Below, piece after piece: positions 37,748 through 47,164 of a stretch of DNA of 64,000 nucleotides. Origin of the DNA: Nitratireductor sp. XY-223 (GTDB lineage Bacteria; Pseudomonadota; Alphaproteobacteria; Rhizobiales; Rhizobiaceae). The stretch spans positions 186,001 to 250,000 of the forward strand of contig NZ_SPNT01000002.1 in the NCBI RefSeq assembly GCF_004959855.1. The letters are read 5' to 3'. The translations under genes and the position numbers were made by a program. Within the stretch, counting starts at the first letter, position 1, and the number at the start of each line of letters is the position of its first letter. The notes beneath the pieces are model-generated. The model worked only from the letters and a program-made list of their open reading frames with translations, ran no database searches and was not told where the DNA came from.

Positions 37748-38440
37748 TCAAAAATCCAGATCCGCATATTGCGAAACCGGGGCGATCCTGGAAACGCGAT
37801 CGGCCAGCAGCGGGCGCATGCAGGGGCGCGACTTCATGCGCTGGTACCACTCCTTGGCATTGGCGGTCTCGCCCCACTTGATCTCGCCGAGATAGTCGAG
37901 CGCGGAAAGCGCGCCGGCGGCGGCGAAATCGGCGTAGCTCATCGTGTTTCCGGCGAGCCAGTCGCGGCTGGCGGTCAGCCAGTCGAGATAGCGCATATGC
38001 TGGTGTATGTTGGCGCGTGCGGCGCGCAGTGCCTTGGAATCGGGCGCGCCGCCGCCGTTCTCCTTCGGCATGAGCAGCTTGAAGACGCGCTCGCGCACCA
38101 GGTAGCGGGTGACGTCCTGCTCCATCTTGACGAGGAACCACTCGGTCAGGCGGCGCACCTCGGCGCGCCGGAACGGTTCGTCCGGAAGGAGCCGCCGGTC
38201 GCGCTTGAAGACCCCGAAAACCTCGTCGATGAACTCGGAAATGACCGTGGCGCCGCAGACCGCCTGCAGCGAATCGTCGACATAGACGGGCAATGTCGCC
38301 GCCGGATTGAGGGCCAGGAAATCCGGCCGCTGCTCCCAGGGGCGCTCCTCGACCAGGTCGGCCTCAAGATCATATTCGCTGAGCACCAGCCTGACGAATC
38401 GGGATGCGGCGGACATCGGGTGGTGATAAAGGGTCGGCAT
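37748..38440 (-). CDS. Glutathione S-transferase family protein
   Basis: A 230-residue GST. The thioredoxin-like N-terminal domain starts MPTLYHHPMSAASRFVRLVL and has the cis-proline region NPAATLPVYVDD and the glutathione-contacting ATVISEFIDE. The helical C-terminal domain follows with MSYADFAAAGALSALDYLGE. Many such bacterial proteins have thiol-transferase or detoxifying roles; no specific substrate is indicated. First gene of the gst-queG-SDR unit, divergent from uppP. Confidence 0.92.
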   Translation of the reverse strand: MPTLYHHPMSAASRFVRLVLSEYDLEADLVEERPWEQRPDFLALNPAATLPVYVDDSLQAVCGATVISEFIDEVFGVFKRDRRLLPDEPFRRAEVRRLTEWFLVKMEQDVTRYLVRERVFKLLMPKENGGGAPDSKALRAARANIHQHMRYLDWLTASRDWLAGNTMSYADFAAAGALSALDYLGEIKWGETANAKEWYQRMKSRPCMRPLLADRVSRIAPVSQYADLDF

Positions 38441-38511
38441 GCCTTCTCAATCTCGTCTGCAAAGCTGATTCGCTAAAAATATCTGGCAAAAACGGGCGAA
38501 AAAGCTATAGA

Positions 38512-38551
38512 GCGCATCTTGTTCAAATGAAAGCGTTTGAACAAGATGCGC
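38512..38551. repeat. Large perfect palindrome, RIME-like intergenic element
   Basis: GCGCATCTTGTTCAAA (38512-38527) and its exact reverse complement TTTGAACAAGATGCGC (38536-38551) flank an eight-base loop. Sixteen paired bases without mismatch are far beyond chance. The outer GCGCAT.../...ATGCGC ends and the preceding CTATAGA resemble the rhizobial RIME family of repeated palindromes. It sits in the gst-uppP divergent region, 70 bases before uppP. It could instead be a local RNA stem or operator. Confidence 0.8.
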
Positions 38552-38621
38552 AGCGGAGAGTCGCACGGCGCCGGTCCGGCGCGGTTTCATCGCAAAATCG
38601 GGGCTGAGCACAGGGGTATGG

Positions 38622-39428
38622 ATGGCTGAACAGACGATCATCGGCGCTCTCTTGCTCGGCCTGATCGAGGGCCTGACCGAATTCCTGCCCGTTTCCTCCA
38701 CCGGCCACCTGCTGCTCGCGGGCCATTTCCTGGGCTTCGAATCGACCGGCAAGACGTTCGAGGTGCTGATCCAGCTCGGCGCGATCCTGGCGATCCTTTC
38801 TGTCTATTTCACACGGCTCTGGCAGCTTCTTCTGGCCTTCCCGACCGACCGCCGGGCACGGCGGTTCGTCTTCGCGATCGTGCTCGCCTTCCTGCCGGCG
38901 GCCGTGATCGGCGTCATCGCCTACAGTTTCATCAAAACGGTGCTCTTCGAAACGCCGCTGCTGATCTGCATCGTGCTGATCATCGGCGGTTTCGTGCTGA
39001 TGGCGGTGGACCGCATCAAGAGGCCGGCGCGCTACACGGACGTGATGGACTTTCCGCTGGCGCTCGCCTTCAAGATCGGCCTCATCCAGTGTCTGGCGAT
39101 GATCCCCGGTACCTCGCGGTCGGGCGCCACCATCGCCGGCGCGCTGCTGCTCGGCACCGACAAGCGCTCGGCGGCGGAGTTCTCGTTCTTTCTGGCCATG
39201 CCGACCATGGCCGGCGCCTTCACCTATGACCTTTACAGGAACTACAATCAGCTCTCGGCCGACGACGTGACGGTGATCGCGGTTGGCTTTGTCGCGGCGT
39301 TTATCACCGCCGTGATCGTCGTGCGCTCGCTGCTCGACTTCGTATCCCGCTACGGGTTCGCGCTCTTTGCCTGGTGGCGCATCGTGGTCGGAACGGCCGG
39401 CCTGATCGGCCTTTATTTCTGGCCCTAG
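38622..39428 (+). CDS. uppP: Undecaprenyl-diphosphate phosphatase
   Basis: An integral-membrane enzyme that dephosphorylates undecaprenyl diphosphate to recycle the lipid carrier of peptidoglycan synthesis; also known as BacA, linked to bacitracin resistance. The 268 residues contain the catalytic signature [14 protein letters not shown] (E16, E20, S26, H29) and the second motif [17 protein letters not shown], plus about eight hydrophobic segments. AGGGG lies just before ATG 38622. It is followed by the hydantoinase gene after ten bases. Confidence 0.97.
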   Translation: MAEQTIIGALLLGLIEGLTEFLPVSSTGHLLLAGHFLGFESTGKTFEVLIQLGAILAILSVYFTRLWQLLLAFPTDRRARRFVFAIVLAFLPAAVIGVIAYSFIKTVLFETPLLICIVLIIGGFVLMAVDRIKRPARYTDVMDFPLALAFKIGLIQCLAMIPGTSRSGATIAGALLLGTDKRSAAEFSFFLAMPTMAGAFTYDLYRNYNQLSADDVTVIAVGFVAAFITAVIVVRSLLDFVSRYGFALFAWWRIVVGTAGLIGLYFWP

Positions 39429-39438
39429 GAGATATCTG

Positions 39439-41427
39439 ATGTTTCTGGGGATCGACACCGGGGGCACCTATACCGACGCCGTGCTCTACAGCCGCGAAAA
39501 CGGCGTTCTCGCCAAGGCCAAGGCGCTGACCAGCCGCCACGACCTTGCCGTGGGGATCGGCGAGGCGGTCTCCGGGGTCCTTGCGGCAGGCGACACGGCG
39601 GTCGAGGATGTCGAGCTCGTCTCCCTTTCGACGACGCTTGCGACAAACGCGCTCGTCGAGGGACAGGGCGGGCGCGTCGCGCTCGTCATGATCGGATTCC
39701 AGGAAGAGGATCTCAAACGCGACGGGCTTGCCGAAGCGCTCGGCGGCGATCCGGTCGCCTTCCTGCCCGGCGGCCACAATGTGCACGGCAGGGAAACCCC
39801 GCTGGATATGGGCCCGCTGGAAGCGCAGATCGACACGCTGAAAGAGGAGGTGGCCGCCTTTTCCGTCGCCGGCTATTTCGCCGTGCGCAACCCGGCGCAC
39901 GAGATCGCGGTGCGCGATTTCATCCGCGCCCGCACCGGTCTTCCGGTGACCTGCAGCCACGAGTTATCCTCCAAGCTCGGCGGCCCGCGCCGGGCGCTGA
40001 CAACGCTTCTCAATGCACGGCTCGTCGCCATGATCGACCGGCTGATCGACGCGACGGAGGGGCATCTTTCAAGGTGCGGCATCACGGCACCGCTGATGGT
40101 GGTGCGCGGCGACGGCGCGCTGATCGCGGCCACCATCGCCCGCCAGCGCCCGATCGAGACGATCCTGTCCGGCCCGGCGGCGAGCCTCGTCGGGGCAAGG
40201 CACCTGACCGGCATGAGCGATGCGGTGGTCTCCGACATCGGCGGCACGACAACGGACGTGGCCATCCTCGAGGACGGCCTGCCGCGGCTTGACCCGGACG
40301 GCGCCGTGGTCGGCGGCTTCCGCACCATGGTCCAGGCCGTGGCGATGCACACGTTCGGCCTCGGCGGCGATTCGGAGGTGCATGTCAGCGAGACCGGGCT
40401 GGAGACGCGGCTGGAGCTCGGCCCGCGCCGGCTGATGCCACTCAGCCTGGCCGCCCATATCGACGCTGCGGCGGTGATCGCCGCGCTCGAGCGGCAGCTG
40501 GATACCGGCCACGCCGGGCGCCTTGACGGGCGATTTGCCTGCCGGACCGGCGTTCCCGAACGGTTCGCGACCGGGCTTCAGCCCCAGGAGCGGGCGCTGT
40601 TCGACCGGCTCACTGAAGCACTCATACCGCTCGACAGACTTTTGAGTTCGGCGTCGCAAAAGGCGACGCTCGACAGGCTCGTGGCGCGCGGCCTCGTGCA
40701 TGTCGCCGGTTTCACGCCCTCCGATGCCATGCATGTGCTGAAACGCCAAAGCAATTGGAACGGCGACGCCGCGGTGCTCGGCGCACGGCTCCTGGCGCGG
40801 CGCAAGAGCGGCGCCGGGAAGCCGGTCGCCGAAAGCGCCGAGGAACTGGCGCAGATGACGGTCGACCGGCTGACGCGGCAGTCCTGCGAGGTGATCCTTT
40901 CGGCCTGCCTTGCCGAGGAGGGAGAAACGCGGATCGATGCCGCAAACTCGCGCTCGGTCGACCGGGCACTCGAGCGCGTCCACGGCATTGTCCGCTTCCA
41001 CCTGACGCTCGACCGGCCGCTTGTCGGCCTCGGCGCGTCGGCGGCCAGCTATTATCCGGATATCGCGGCGATGCTCTCCAGCGACAGCGCCATCCCCGAC
41101 GATGCCGACGTCGCCAATGCCATCGGCGCCGTGGTCGGCCATGTCCGCTCGACGGTGATCGTGTTCGTCACCACGCCGCAGGAGGATGTCTTCGCGGTCA
41201 ACGGCGCGGGGCTGAGCGAGCGGTTCCTCAACGAGGACGAGGCGATGGACCGTGCGCGCGCAATCGCCGAGACCGCGGCCCACGATGAGGCCCTCGCTGC
41301 CGGCGCGGACGAGCCGGTCGTGAGCTTGAGGGAAATCGTCAAGGCGCCCGAGATCGAGGGAATCCGCAGCCTGGTCGAGGCGCGGGTCATCGCCACGGCC
41401 GACGGGCGACCGCGGATCGTGCGATAA
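39439..41427 (+). CDS. Hydantoinase/oxoprolinase-family protein (HyuA-like)
   Basis: A 662-residue protein with the ATPase-like fold of HyuA/oxoprolinase subunits. The phosphate-binding motifs are LGIDTGGTYTDAVLY at the N-terminus and SDIGGTTTDVAIL in the middle; STTLATNALVEGQGGRVALV (in part) is also characteristic. These enzymes use ATP to open cyclic amides such as hydantoin or 5-oxoproline, or act as acetone-carboxylase-like subunits, and usually pair with HyuB. No HyuB gene is adjacent, so its role is unclear. It may share the uppP transcript. Confidence 0.88.
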   Translation: MFLGIDTGGTYTDAVLYSRENGVLAKAKALTSRHDLAVGIGEAVSGVLAAGDTAVEDVELVSLSTTLATNALVEGQGGRVALVMIGFQEEDLKRDGLAEALGGDPVAFLPGGHNVHGRETPLDMGPLEAQIDTLKEEVAAFSVAGYFAVRNPAHEIAVRDFIRARTGLPVTCSHELSSKLGGPRRALTTLLNARLVAMIDRLIDATEGHLSRCGITAPLMVVRGDGALIAATIARQRPIETILSGPAASLVGARHLTGMSDAVVSDIGGTTTDVAILEDGLPRLDPDGAVVGGFRTMVQAVAMHTFGLGGDSEVHVSETGLETRLELGPRRLMPLSLAAHIDAAAVIAALERQLDTGHAGRLDGRFACRTGVPERFATGLQPQERALFDRLTEALIPLDRLLSSASQKATLDRLVARGLVHVAGFTPSDAMHVLKRQSNWNGDAAVLGARLLARRKSGAGKPVAESAEELAQMTVDRLTRQSCEVILSACLAEEGETRIDAANSRSVDRALERVHGIVRFHLTLDRPLVGLGASAASYYPDIAAMLSSDSAIPDDADVANAIGAVVGHVRSTVIVFVTTPQEDVFAVNGAGLSERFLNEDEAMDRARAIAETAAHDEALAAGADEPVVSLREIVKAPEIEGIRSLVEARVIATADGRPRIVR

Positions 41428-41466
41428 AACAGTGATCGTGCACGCAAAGGAATTGTAAACCGGATC

Positions 41467-42012
41467 ATGACCTGCAATCAGGTTGAATATCTGGCGGTCG
41501 ACAACACGCGCTGGACGGATCTCGAAGCTCTCTTCGAAGCGCGCGGCGGCCCGCATTACTGCTGGTGCATGGCCTGGCGCCGCAAACCGGCGGACAAGGG
41601 CAAGGCATCGCTCAAAGCCGCGCTGCGGGCGCAGGTGAGCGAAGGGACGCCGATCGGCATCATCGCCTATGCGGAAAAACAACCGGTGGCCTGGTGTTCC
41701 GTCGCACCGCGCCCGTCCTACCGAAAACTTGGCGGGCCGGGCGATCACGAGGGTGACGGGTCGGTCTGGTCGATCGCCTGCTTCTTCGTCAAACGCGAGT
41801 TTCGGGGACAGGGCATGACGGAAGGCCTGATCGGCGCCGCGATCGCGGAGGCCCGCCAGCGCGGCGCCGGCACCATCGAAGCCTATCCTGTCGAGAAGGA
41901 CTCACCGAGCTACGGGTTCATGGGACGTGTGCCGGCCTTTGAAAAGGCCGGCTTCAGGCATGTGGGACGAGCCGGAAAATGGCGCCGCGTCATGCGGCTG
42001 TCGCTTTCATGA
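41467..42012 (+). CDS. GNAT-family N-acetyltransferase
   Basis: A 181-residue acetyltransferase. The acetyl-CoA pyrophosphate loop is seen in RGQGMTEGLIGAAIAEARQR, preceded by the beta-strand SVWSIACFFVKREF, and the C-terminal part contains EAYPVEKDSPSYGFMG. The early HYCWCMAWRR segment is common in a subgroup annotated only as GNAT. The acceptor is unknown. It is convergent with the L,D-transpeptidase gene, six bases away. Confidence 0.88.
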   Translation: MTCNQVEYLAVDNTRWTDLEALFEARGGPHYCWCMAWRRKPADKGKASLKAALRAQVSEGTPIGIIAYAEKQPVAWCSVAPRPSYRKLGGPGDHEGDGSVWSIACFFVKREFRGQGMTEGLIGAAIAEARQRGAGTIEAYPVEKDSPSYGFMGRVPAFEKAGFRHVGRAGKWRRVMRLSLS

Positions 42013-42018
42013 CACCGG

Positions 42019-42600
42019 CTAGATCACGACGACCTTCGTCCCCAGCGGCACGCGCTCATAAAGATCGATGACATGGTCGTTGACCATGCGGATGCAGCCA
42101 TTGGACACCGAGCGGCCGATCGTGTCGGGCTGGGTGGTGCCGTGGATGCGGTAATAGGTGTCGCGCCCGCCCCGGTAGAGGTAGAGCGCGCGGGCGCCGA
42201 GCGGATTGTTGGGGCCGCCCGGAACGCCCTTTGCATAGCGGGCATATTTTCGCGGCTCGCGCCGGATCATATTATCGGTCGGCCGCCAGCTTGGCCATTT
42301 GGCCTTGCGCTGGATGGAGGCCACGCCCTTGAACCGCAAGCCCGCCTTGCCGACGCCGACGCCATAGCGGCGCGCCCTTTGCGGCGAGACGACCAGATAG
42401 AGAAAGTGATTTCGCGGATCGACGACAATGGTGCCGGCCTCGTATCCCTTGAAACGTACCATCTGGGGCTTGTAGCGCGGGTGAACCTTGAAGTTCCTGT
42501 ATCTCTTGGAATGGTGGGCGGCAGCGGTCCCTGCTCTCTGGGCCACCAGAAAAGCCACCGAAGCAAGCAATAGATTTCGTCTGCTGATCATGGGTCTCAT
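42019..42600 (-). CDS. L,D-transpeptidase (YkuD domain), Tat-type signal
   Basis: A 193-residue cell-wall crosslinking enzyme. The N-terminus SRRNLLLASVAFLVA has the twin-arginine pattern and an A-x-A type cleavage region (GTAAA). The YkuD domain runs from GTIVVDPRNHFLYLV to the end; the active site has RIHGTTQPDTIGRSVSNGC, with histidine and cysteine 16 residues apart. It shares NPLGARALYLY with the transpeptidase at 20.7 kb, suggesting paralogues with different membrane export. An ATG three codons into the frame is an alternative start. Confidence 0.94.
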   Translation of the reverse strand: MRPMISRRNLLLASVAFLVAQRAGTAAAHHSKRYRNFKVHPRYKPQMVRFKGYEAGTIVVDPRNHFLYLVVSPQRARRYGVGVGKAGLRFKGVASIQRKAKWPSWRPTDNMIRREPRKYARYAKGVPGGPNNPLGARALYLYRGGRDTYYRIHGTTQPDTIGRSVSNGCIRMVNDHVIDLYERVPLGTKVVVI

Positions 42601-42657
42601 CCCGTTTCATTGACATTGGACAGGGGTGGAGCGTTGTTCTTCGCTCCGGCTGGCAAG

Positions 42658-42999
42658 TCATGAAATGGGCGGGCGCAACAGCTTGTGGTTGCCGGGCAAC
42701 GCCGCTGGATGCGGTTCGCTCCCGGCGTAAACGGCAACGGGCTTGACGAAACGGATGTCGGTCTGGACTGGCAGATAAGTGCAATCGGCGCCGCAGGATC
42801 CGGCCCGTTTCATGCGCTTCATCAATGTGTAGAAACAGCACGTGTCCCGCGGTTCCGTCAGGACGACCGGCTTGCTGGCGTCATCGGTCTGCACCATGGC
42901 GGAGACCGTCGCACGGGCGGCTGACGCCGGTGTCAACGCAGCGGCCAGTTGGGCCAAAACTAGCGTACACAGCACAAAAACAAATACAAATCCCCTCAT
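42658..42999 (-). CDS. Small secreted cysteine-containing protein of unknown function
   Basis: A 113-residue protein I do not recognise. A clear signal peptide (FVFVFVLCTLVLAQLAA, cleavage about residue 28) precedes a mature part with four cysteines, C54, C55, C69 and C73 (DTCCFYTLM, GSCGADCTY), likely two disulfides or a metal site. No ribosome-binding site is obvious at ATG 42999. It follows the same strand as the L,D-transpeptidase, 57 bases upstream of it, and may be exported to the cell envelope. Confidence 0.6.
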   Translation of the reverse strand: MRGFVFVFVLCTLVLAQLAAALTPASAARATVSAMVQTDDASKPVVLTEPRDTCCFYTLMKRMKRAGSCGADCTYLPVQTDIRFVKPVAVYAGSEPHPAALPGNHKLLRPPIS

Positions 43000-43091
43000 G
43001 ACACGAATTTAACGTATAAATCGCAATAATTCCATTGCCGACCGGTCACGCAAGCGTGAGCGCCCCGTGACCGGATCCTTCCTTTGCCCGA

Positions 43092-43856
43092 TCAGGTTCG
43101 ACTGATCGAGATACCGCCGTCCACGCTGATTGCCGCACCGGTTACAAAACTTGACTCATCGGATGCGAGATGCAGCACCGACCATGCGATCTCCTCGGGG
43201 GCGGCAATGCGCTTGAGTGCGTGCATGCCTTCAACGAGGGACCGTGATTCCGGCGTGTCGGCCACGGCCGCTCCCATCGGCGTGTCTGTGCCGCCCGGCA
43301 GAATGGCGTTGGCACGGATATTCTCGACACCGTGTTCGGCCGCCAGAACCTGCACGAGGCCGATCAGTCCCGCCTTGCTCGCCGCGTAGGCCGCCATGCC
43401 GGGAAATCCGATCGCGTGCCCGACAAATGTCGACGTAAAGATGAGCGAGCCGCCTCCGCGCGCGCGCATTGCCGGCACCTGATACTTGGCGCCCAGGAAG
43501 GCGCTTGTCAGGTTGGTGTCCAGCGTCTCGCGCCACCCTTCCAGCGACACGTCGCGGACAGGCCCCATGGCGCCGAGCGTGCCGGCATTGTTGAACGCGA
43601 TGTCGAGGCCGCCGAAGTTCTCGGTTGCCAGTTGCACAAGGGCCTGCGCATAGGCGGCGTCCCGGACATCACCGGCGAGCGCAACGGCGTTTCCGCCCCT
43701 GGCGGCTATCTCCGCCGAGAGTTCGTCGAGCTCACGCCCGCGCCTGGCCGCGATGACAACATTGGCGCCCTCGTCGGCAAACAGTCGCGCGGTGGCTCGG
43801 CCGATCCCCGAGCTCGCGCCGGTGACGATGGCGGTTTTTCCTTCCAGTCTGTTCAT
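43092..43856 (-). CDS. Short-chain dehydrogenase/reductase (SDR)
   Basis: A classical SDR of 254 residues. Motifs are TGASSGIGRA for NAD(P), NNAGTLG, the serine region FTSTFVGHA, YAASKAG with Tyr and Lys, and the C-terminal GAAISVDGG. ATG 43856 has AGGAG about seven bases upstream. It stands alone on the minus strand, divergent from malate synthase. The substrate is unknown. Confidence 0.9.
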   Translation of the reverse strand: MNRLEGKTAIVTGASSGIGRATARLFADEGANVVIAARRGRELDELSAEIAARGGNAVALAGDVRDAAYAQALVQLATENFGGLDIAFNNAGTLGAMGPVRDVSLEGWRETLDTNLTSAFLGAKYQVPAMRARGGGSLIFTSTFVGHAIGFPGMAAYAASKAGLIGLVQVLAAEHGVENIRANAILPGGTDTPMGAAVADTPESRSLVEGMHALKRIAAPEEIAWSVLHLASDESSFVTGAAISVDGGISISRT

Positions 43857-43980
43857 TGTTCGATCTCCTGTTGCGAATGCCGCTTTCCTAGGAGATCAGC
43901 CGATGTGCGGCTTCCCGTTAATTGCCGGGCAAATCGATAGGCTTGCGCGGGTTCATTCCTGGCGACGGGCCTCTCATTTT

Positions 43981-43993
43981 TTCCAAATTGGAA
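43981..43993. promoter_or_regulatory. 13-bp palindrome upstream of malate synthase, candidate operator
   Basis: TTCCAA and TTGGAA are mirror-complementary around a central A, in an A+T-rich stretch 94 bases before the glcB start. The stretch (43975-44030) is the only A+T-rich part of the SDR-glcB divergent region and probably holds the promoter. The binding protein is unknown. Confidence 0.4.
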
Positions 43994-44086
43994 CAAATCT
44001 TTCTCAGCTTTGTTAAATTGACATCAAATCGCCGGATATGGGATGCAGGCGCGAGTTTTAAGTCACTGCTTTTCAAGGAGCGCCTC

Positions 44087-46255
44087 ATGGCAATGGTCAC
44101 CGCACACGGCCTGTCGATCGATCAGGGACTGCACGATTTTCTCACCGAAGAGGCACTTCCGGGTACCGGCGTCGACGCCGATGCGTTCTTCAAGGGGCTG
44201 TCTGACCTCATCAACGACCTTGCGCCGCGAAACCGCGAACTGCTTGCGATCCGCGAGGCCATGCAGGAACAGATCGATGCCTGGTATCGCGAGAACGGCG
44301 CGCCAACCGATCTCGAATCCTACAAGGCCTTCCTGCGCGAGATCGGCTATCTGCAGCCGGAGGGCGGCGCGTTCGGCATCGAGACCGACAATGTCGACCC
44401 GGAGATCGCCAGCATTGCCGGACCGCAACTCGTGGTCCCGGTGATGAATGCGCGCTACGCGCTCAACGCCGCCAATGCCCGCTGGGGCTCGCTCTACGAC
44501 GCGCTCTACGGCACCGACGCGATCCCGGACGAGGGCGGCGCGGAACGGGGTAGCAGCTACAACGGGGTCCGCGGCGGCAAGGTCATCGCCTGGGCCCGCT
44601 CCTTCCTGGACGAATCGGTGCCCATAGAGGGAAGCTGGTCCGAGGTCAGCGCGCTCGCGGTCGACAACGGGGAGCTGGTGATCACGCTGCAGGACGGCAG
44701 TGCACGCGGCCTGAAAAACCCGGCGCAGTTTGCCGGCTACAACGGCGATGCCGCAGCGCCGCACACAATTCTGCTGAAGAAGAACGGATTGCACCTCGAA
44801 ATTATCGTCTATCCGGAAAGCGCCGTGGGTCGCGAGGATGCGGCCGGCATATCGGACGTGATCCTTGAATCGGCGCTGACAACCATCGTCGACTGCGAGG
44901 ATTCCGTCGCTGCAGTGGATGCGGAGGACAAAACCCTTGTCTACCGCAACTGGCTCGGCCTTATGAAGGGCGACCTGACCGAGGAGGTCTCCAAGGGGCG
45001 CAGCTCGTTCACACGTCGCCTCAACGCCGACCGGGAATACAAGGATCCCGACGGTGAGGCTTTCGCACTGCCCGGTCGGGCGCTGATGCTGATCCGCAAT
45101 GTCGGCCACCTGATGACCAACCCGGCGATCCTCGACCGCGACGGGAACGAGGCGCCCGAAGGGCTGATGGACGCCATGATCACAGGCCTGATCGCCCTGC
45201 ACGATATCGGCCCGGACGGGCGCCACAACAACTCGCGCGAGGGTTCGATCTACGTGGTCAAGCCGAAGATGCACGGCCCCGAGGAGGTCGCCTTCGCCTC
45301 GGAATCCTTTGCCCGCGTCGAGGACGCGCTCGGCATGGCCCGCAACACCATGAAGATGGGCATCATGGACGAGGAGCGTCGCACCACCGTCAACCTGAAA
45401 GAATGCATCCGCGCGGCAAAGGACCGGGTCGTTTTCATCAATACCGGTTTCCTCGACCGCACAGGCGACGAGATCCACACCTCGATGGAGGCCGGCCCGA
45501 TGATCCGCAAGGGCGACATGAAGCAGGCGCCGTGGATCGCCGCCTATGAGGACTGGAACGTCGATATCGGCCTTGAATGCGGGCTTTCCGGCCATGCGCA
45601 GATCGGCAAGGGCATGTGGGCGATGCCGGACCTGATGGCGGCGATGCTGGAACAGAAGATCGGCCACCCGAAGGCCGGCGCCAACACCGCCTGGGTGCCC
45701 TCCCCGACCGCTGCGACGCTGCACGCGACGCACTACCACAAGGTCAACGTGGCCGAGGTGCAGGCCAACCTGAAAACCCGCTCCCGCGCCAAGCTCGACG
45801 ATATCCTTTCGGTGCCTGTCACCGAACGCCCCAACTGGACGGACGAGGACATCCAGCGCGAACTGGACAACAACGCGCAAGGCATCCTCGGCTACGTGGT
45901 GCGCTGGGTCGGCCAGGGCGTCGGCTGCTCGAAGGTGCCCGACATCAACAATGTCGGCCTGATGGAAGACCGGGCGACGCTGCGCATCTCGGCCCAGCAC
46001 ATGGCGAACTGGATGCATAACGGCATCGTCGCGGAAGACCAGATCGTCGAGACGATGAAGCGTATGGCCTCCGTCGTCGACAAGCAGAACGAGGGCGATC
46101 CGGCCTATCGCAACATGGCCGGCAACTTCGACAGCTCCATCGAGTTCCAGGCGGCGCTCGAACTGGTGCTCGAGGGCCGCGCGCAGCCGAGCGGCTACAC
46201 CGAGCCGATCCTGCACCGCCGCCGCCAGGAGATGAAGGCGGCGCTGGCTGGTTAG
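44087..46255 (+). CDS. glcB: Malate synthase G
   Basis: Condenses glyoxylate with acetyl-CoA to malate in the glyoxylate pathway. The 722 residues match the monomeric G isoform (about 720-725). Characteristic stretches are [43 protein letters not shown] (in part), [14 protein letters not shown] and [20 protein letters not shown]. The frame opens upstream at 43922, but ATG 44087 has AAGGAG six bases before it. The last 105 bases are duplicated, 93% identical, at 47174-47278, beyond the ankyrin gene. No isocitrate lyase gene is in the window. Confidence 0.96.
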   Translation: MAMVTAHGLSIDQGLHDFLTEEALPGTGVDADAFFKGLSDLINDLAPRNRELLAIREAMQEQIDAWYRENGAPTDLESYKAFLREIGYLQPEGGAFGIETDNVDPEIASIAGPQLVVPVMNARYALNAANARWGSLYDALYGTDAIPDEGGAERGSSYNGVRGGKVIAWARSFLDESVPIEGSWSEVSALAVDNGELVITLQDGSARGLKNPAQFAGYNGDAAAPHTILLKKNGLHLEIIVYPESAVGREDAAGISDVILESALTTIVDCEDSVAAVDAEDKTLVYRNWLGLMKGDLTEEVSKGRSSFTRRLNADREYKDPDGEAFALPGRALMLIRNVGHLMTNPAILDRDGNEAPEGLMDAMITGLIALHDIGPDGRHNNSREGSIYVVKPKMHGPEEVAFASESFARVEDALGMARNTMKMGIMDEERRTTVNLKECIRAAKDRVVFINTGFLDRTGDEIHTSMEAGPMIRKGDMKQAPWIAAYEDWNVDIGLECGLSGHAQIGKGMWAMPDLMAAMLEQKIGHPKAGANTAWVPSPTAATLHATHYHKVNVAEVQANLKTRSRAKLDDILSVPVTERPNWTDEDIQRELDNNAQGILGYVVRWVGQGVGCSKVPDINNVGLMEDRATLRISAQHMANWMHNGIVAEDQIVETMKRMASVVDKQNEGDPAYRNMAGNFDSSIEFQAALELVLEGRAQPSGYTEPILHRRRQEMKAALAG

Positions 46256-46301
46256 CCGGCTGTTGGATGGCGGCGTCAAGCGCCTAAACTGCAGATGCGG
46301 A

Positions 46302-46325
46302 CCTTGGGGTCGTTTGACCTCAAGG
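46302..46325. other. Hairpin downstream of glcB
   Basis: CCTTGGGGTC and GACCTCAAGG pair with one mismatch around a GTTT loop, 47 bases after the glcB stop. No T-run follows, so it may stabilise the message end or be an imperfect terminator. It marks the start of the segment lying between the two copies of the glcB 3' end. Confidence 0.4.
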
Positions 46326-46480
46326 ACAGGCGTGCGGGCTTTTGGGACACTGACAAGGTTCGCGCGCAGAACAGATCCGCTTGTCCGACTTTCTGCTTGT
46401 TCCCCGGGGGAGAAAAACCTGCCATCGCCGCAAAATGGCGGGATTTGACCCGTAAGGTAGCATCTCGAAGGAGATGCATA

Positions 46481-47158
46481 TTGAGCAGACTATTTTCACT
46501 TCTCGTGTTCGCGGTTGGCGTAAGCCTGCTCGCCACCAAAACCCATGCGCAGGTTCCGCCCGGTCCGGCGGAAGTCGCTGCCTACGACGGGCTGCTCAAG
46601 GCTGCTCACGACGGAGATATCGAAAACGTCCGTGAACTCCTGGCCGCGGGTGCGGACGCGGATATGCGCGATGCGAGGGGCCGCACACCCGCCCACATTG
46701 CCGCATTCGCTTCAAACGAGGCGGTGCTCAGGGAACTGGCCGATGCCGGCGCCGACCTCAACGCGCTTGACCAACAACTGTTTCACATCGTCACGATCGC
46801 CGCGGTCGCAGACGATCCGGAATTCCTGGCACTGGCGCTCGAACTTGGCGCCAGCGCCGGCAACGTGACCAGCAGATATGACGGCACCGCCCTTATTTGG
46901 GCGTCACATCTCGGTCATGTCGAAGTCGTGCAAATTCTCATCGATGCAGGCGCACCGCTTGATCATGTCAACAATCTGGACTGGACCGCCCTCATTGAAG
47001 CGGTCGTGCTTGGGGATGGCGGTCCCGATCACGTTCGTATCGTGAAGGCGCTCGTAGACGCCGGCGCCGACAAATCCATAGGCGATCGACAGGGCAAAAC
47101 CCCGTTGCAACTGGCCGAAGAGCACGGCTATGCCGAAATCGTCGAACTGCTCCGATAA
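46481..47158 (+). CDS. Exported ankyrin-repeat protein
   Basis: A 225-residue protein, probably periplasmic. The N-terminus SRLFSLLVFAVGVSLLATKTHAQ is a signal peptide. At least four ankyrin repeats follow (LLKAAHDGDIENVRELLAAG, TPAHIAAFASNEAVLRELADAG, LIWASHLGHVEVVQILIDAG, TPLQLAEEHGYAEIVELL), a scaffold for protein contacts. I chose TTG 46481 because AAGGAG lies eight bases upstream and the signal peptide starts there; the longer frame to 46295 lacks such support. The gene sits between glcB and a duplicated glcB tail, so it was probably inserted there. Confidence 0.82.
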   Translation: MSRLFSLLVFAVGVSLLATKTHAQVPPGPAEVAAYDGLLKAAHDGDIENVRELLAAGADADMRDARGRTPAHIAAFASNEAVLRELADAGADLNALDQQLFHIVTIAAVADDPEFLALALELGASAGNVTSRYDGTALIWASHLGHVEVVQILIDAGAPLDHVNNLDWTALIEAVVLGDGGPDHVRIVKALVDAGADKSIGDRQGKTPLQLAEEHGYAEIVELLR

Positions 47159-47164
47159 GAAGGC

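Noticed and set aside
44063-46279. A 738-codon open frame antisense to malate synthase
   Set aside because: It mirrors glcB codon structure and has no recognisable domain. Similar long antisense frames at 5-1312, 21354-23540, 25648-27747 and 35657-37720 were rejected for the same reason.
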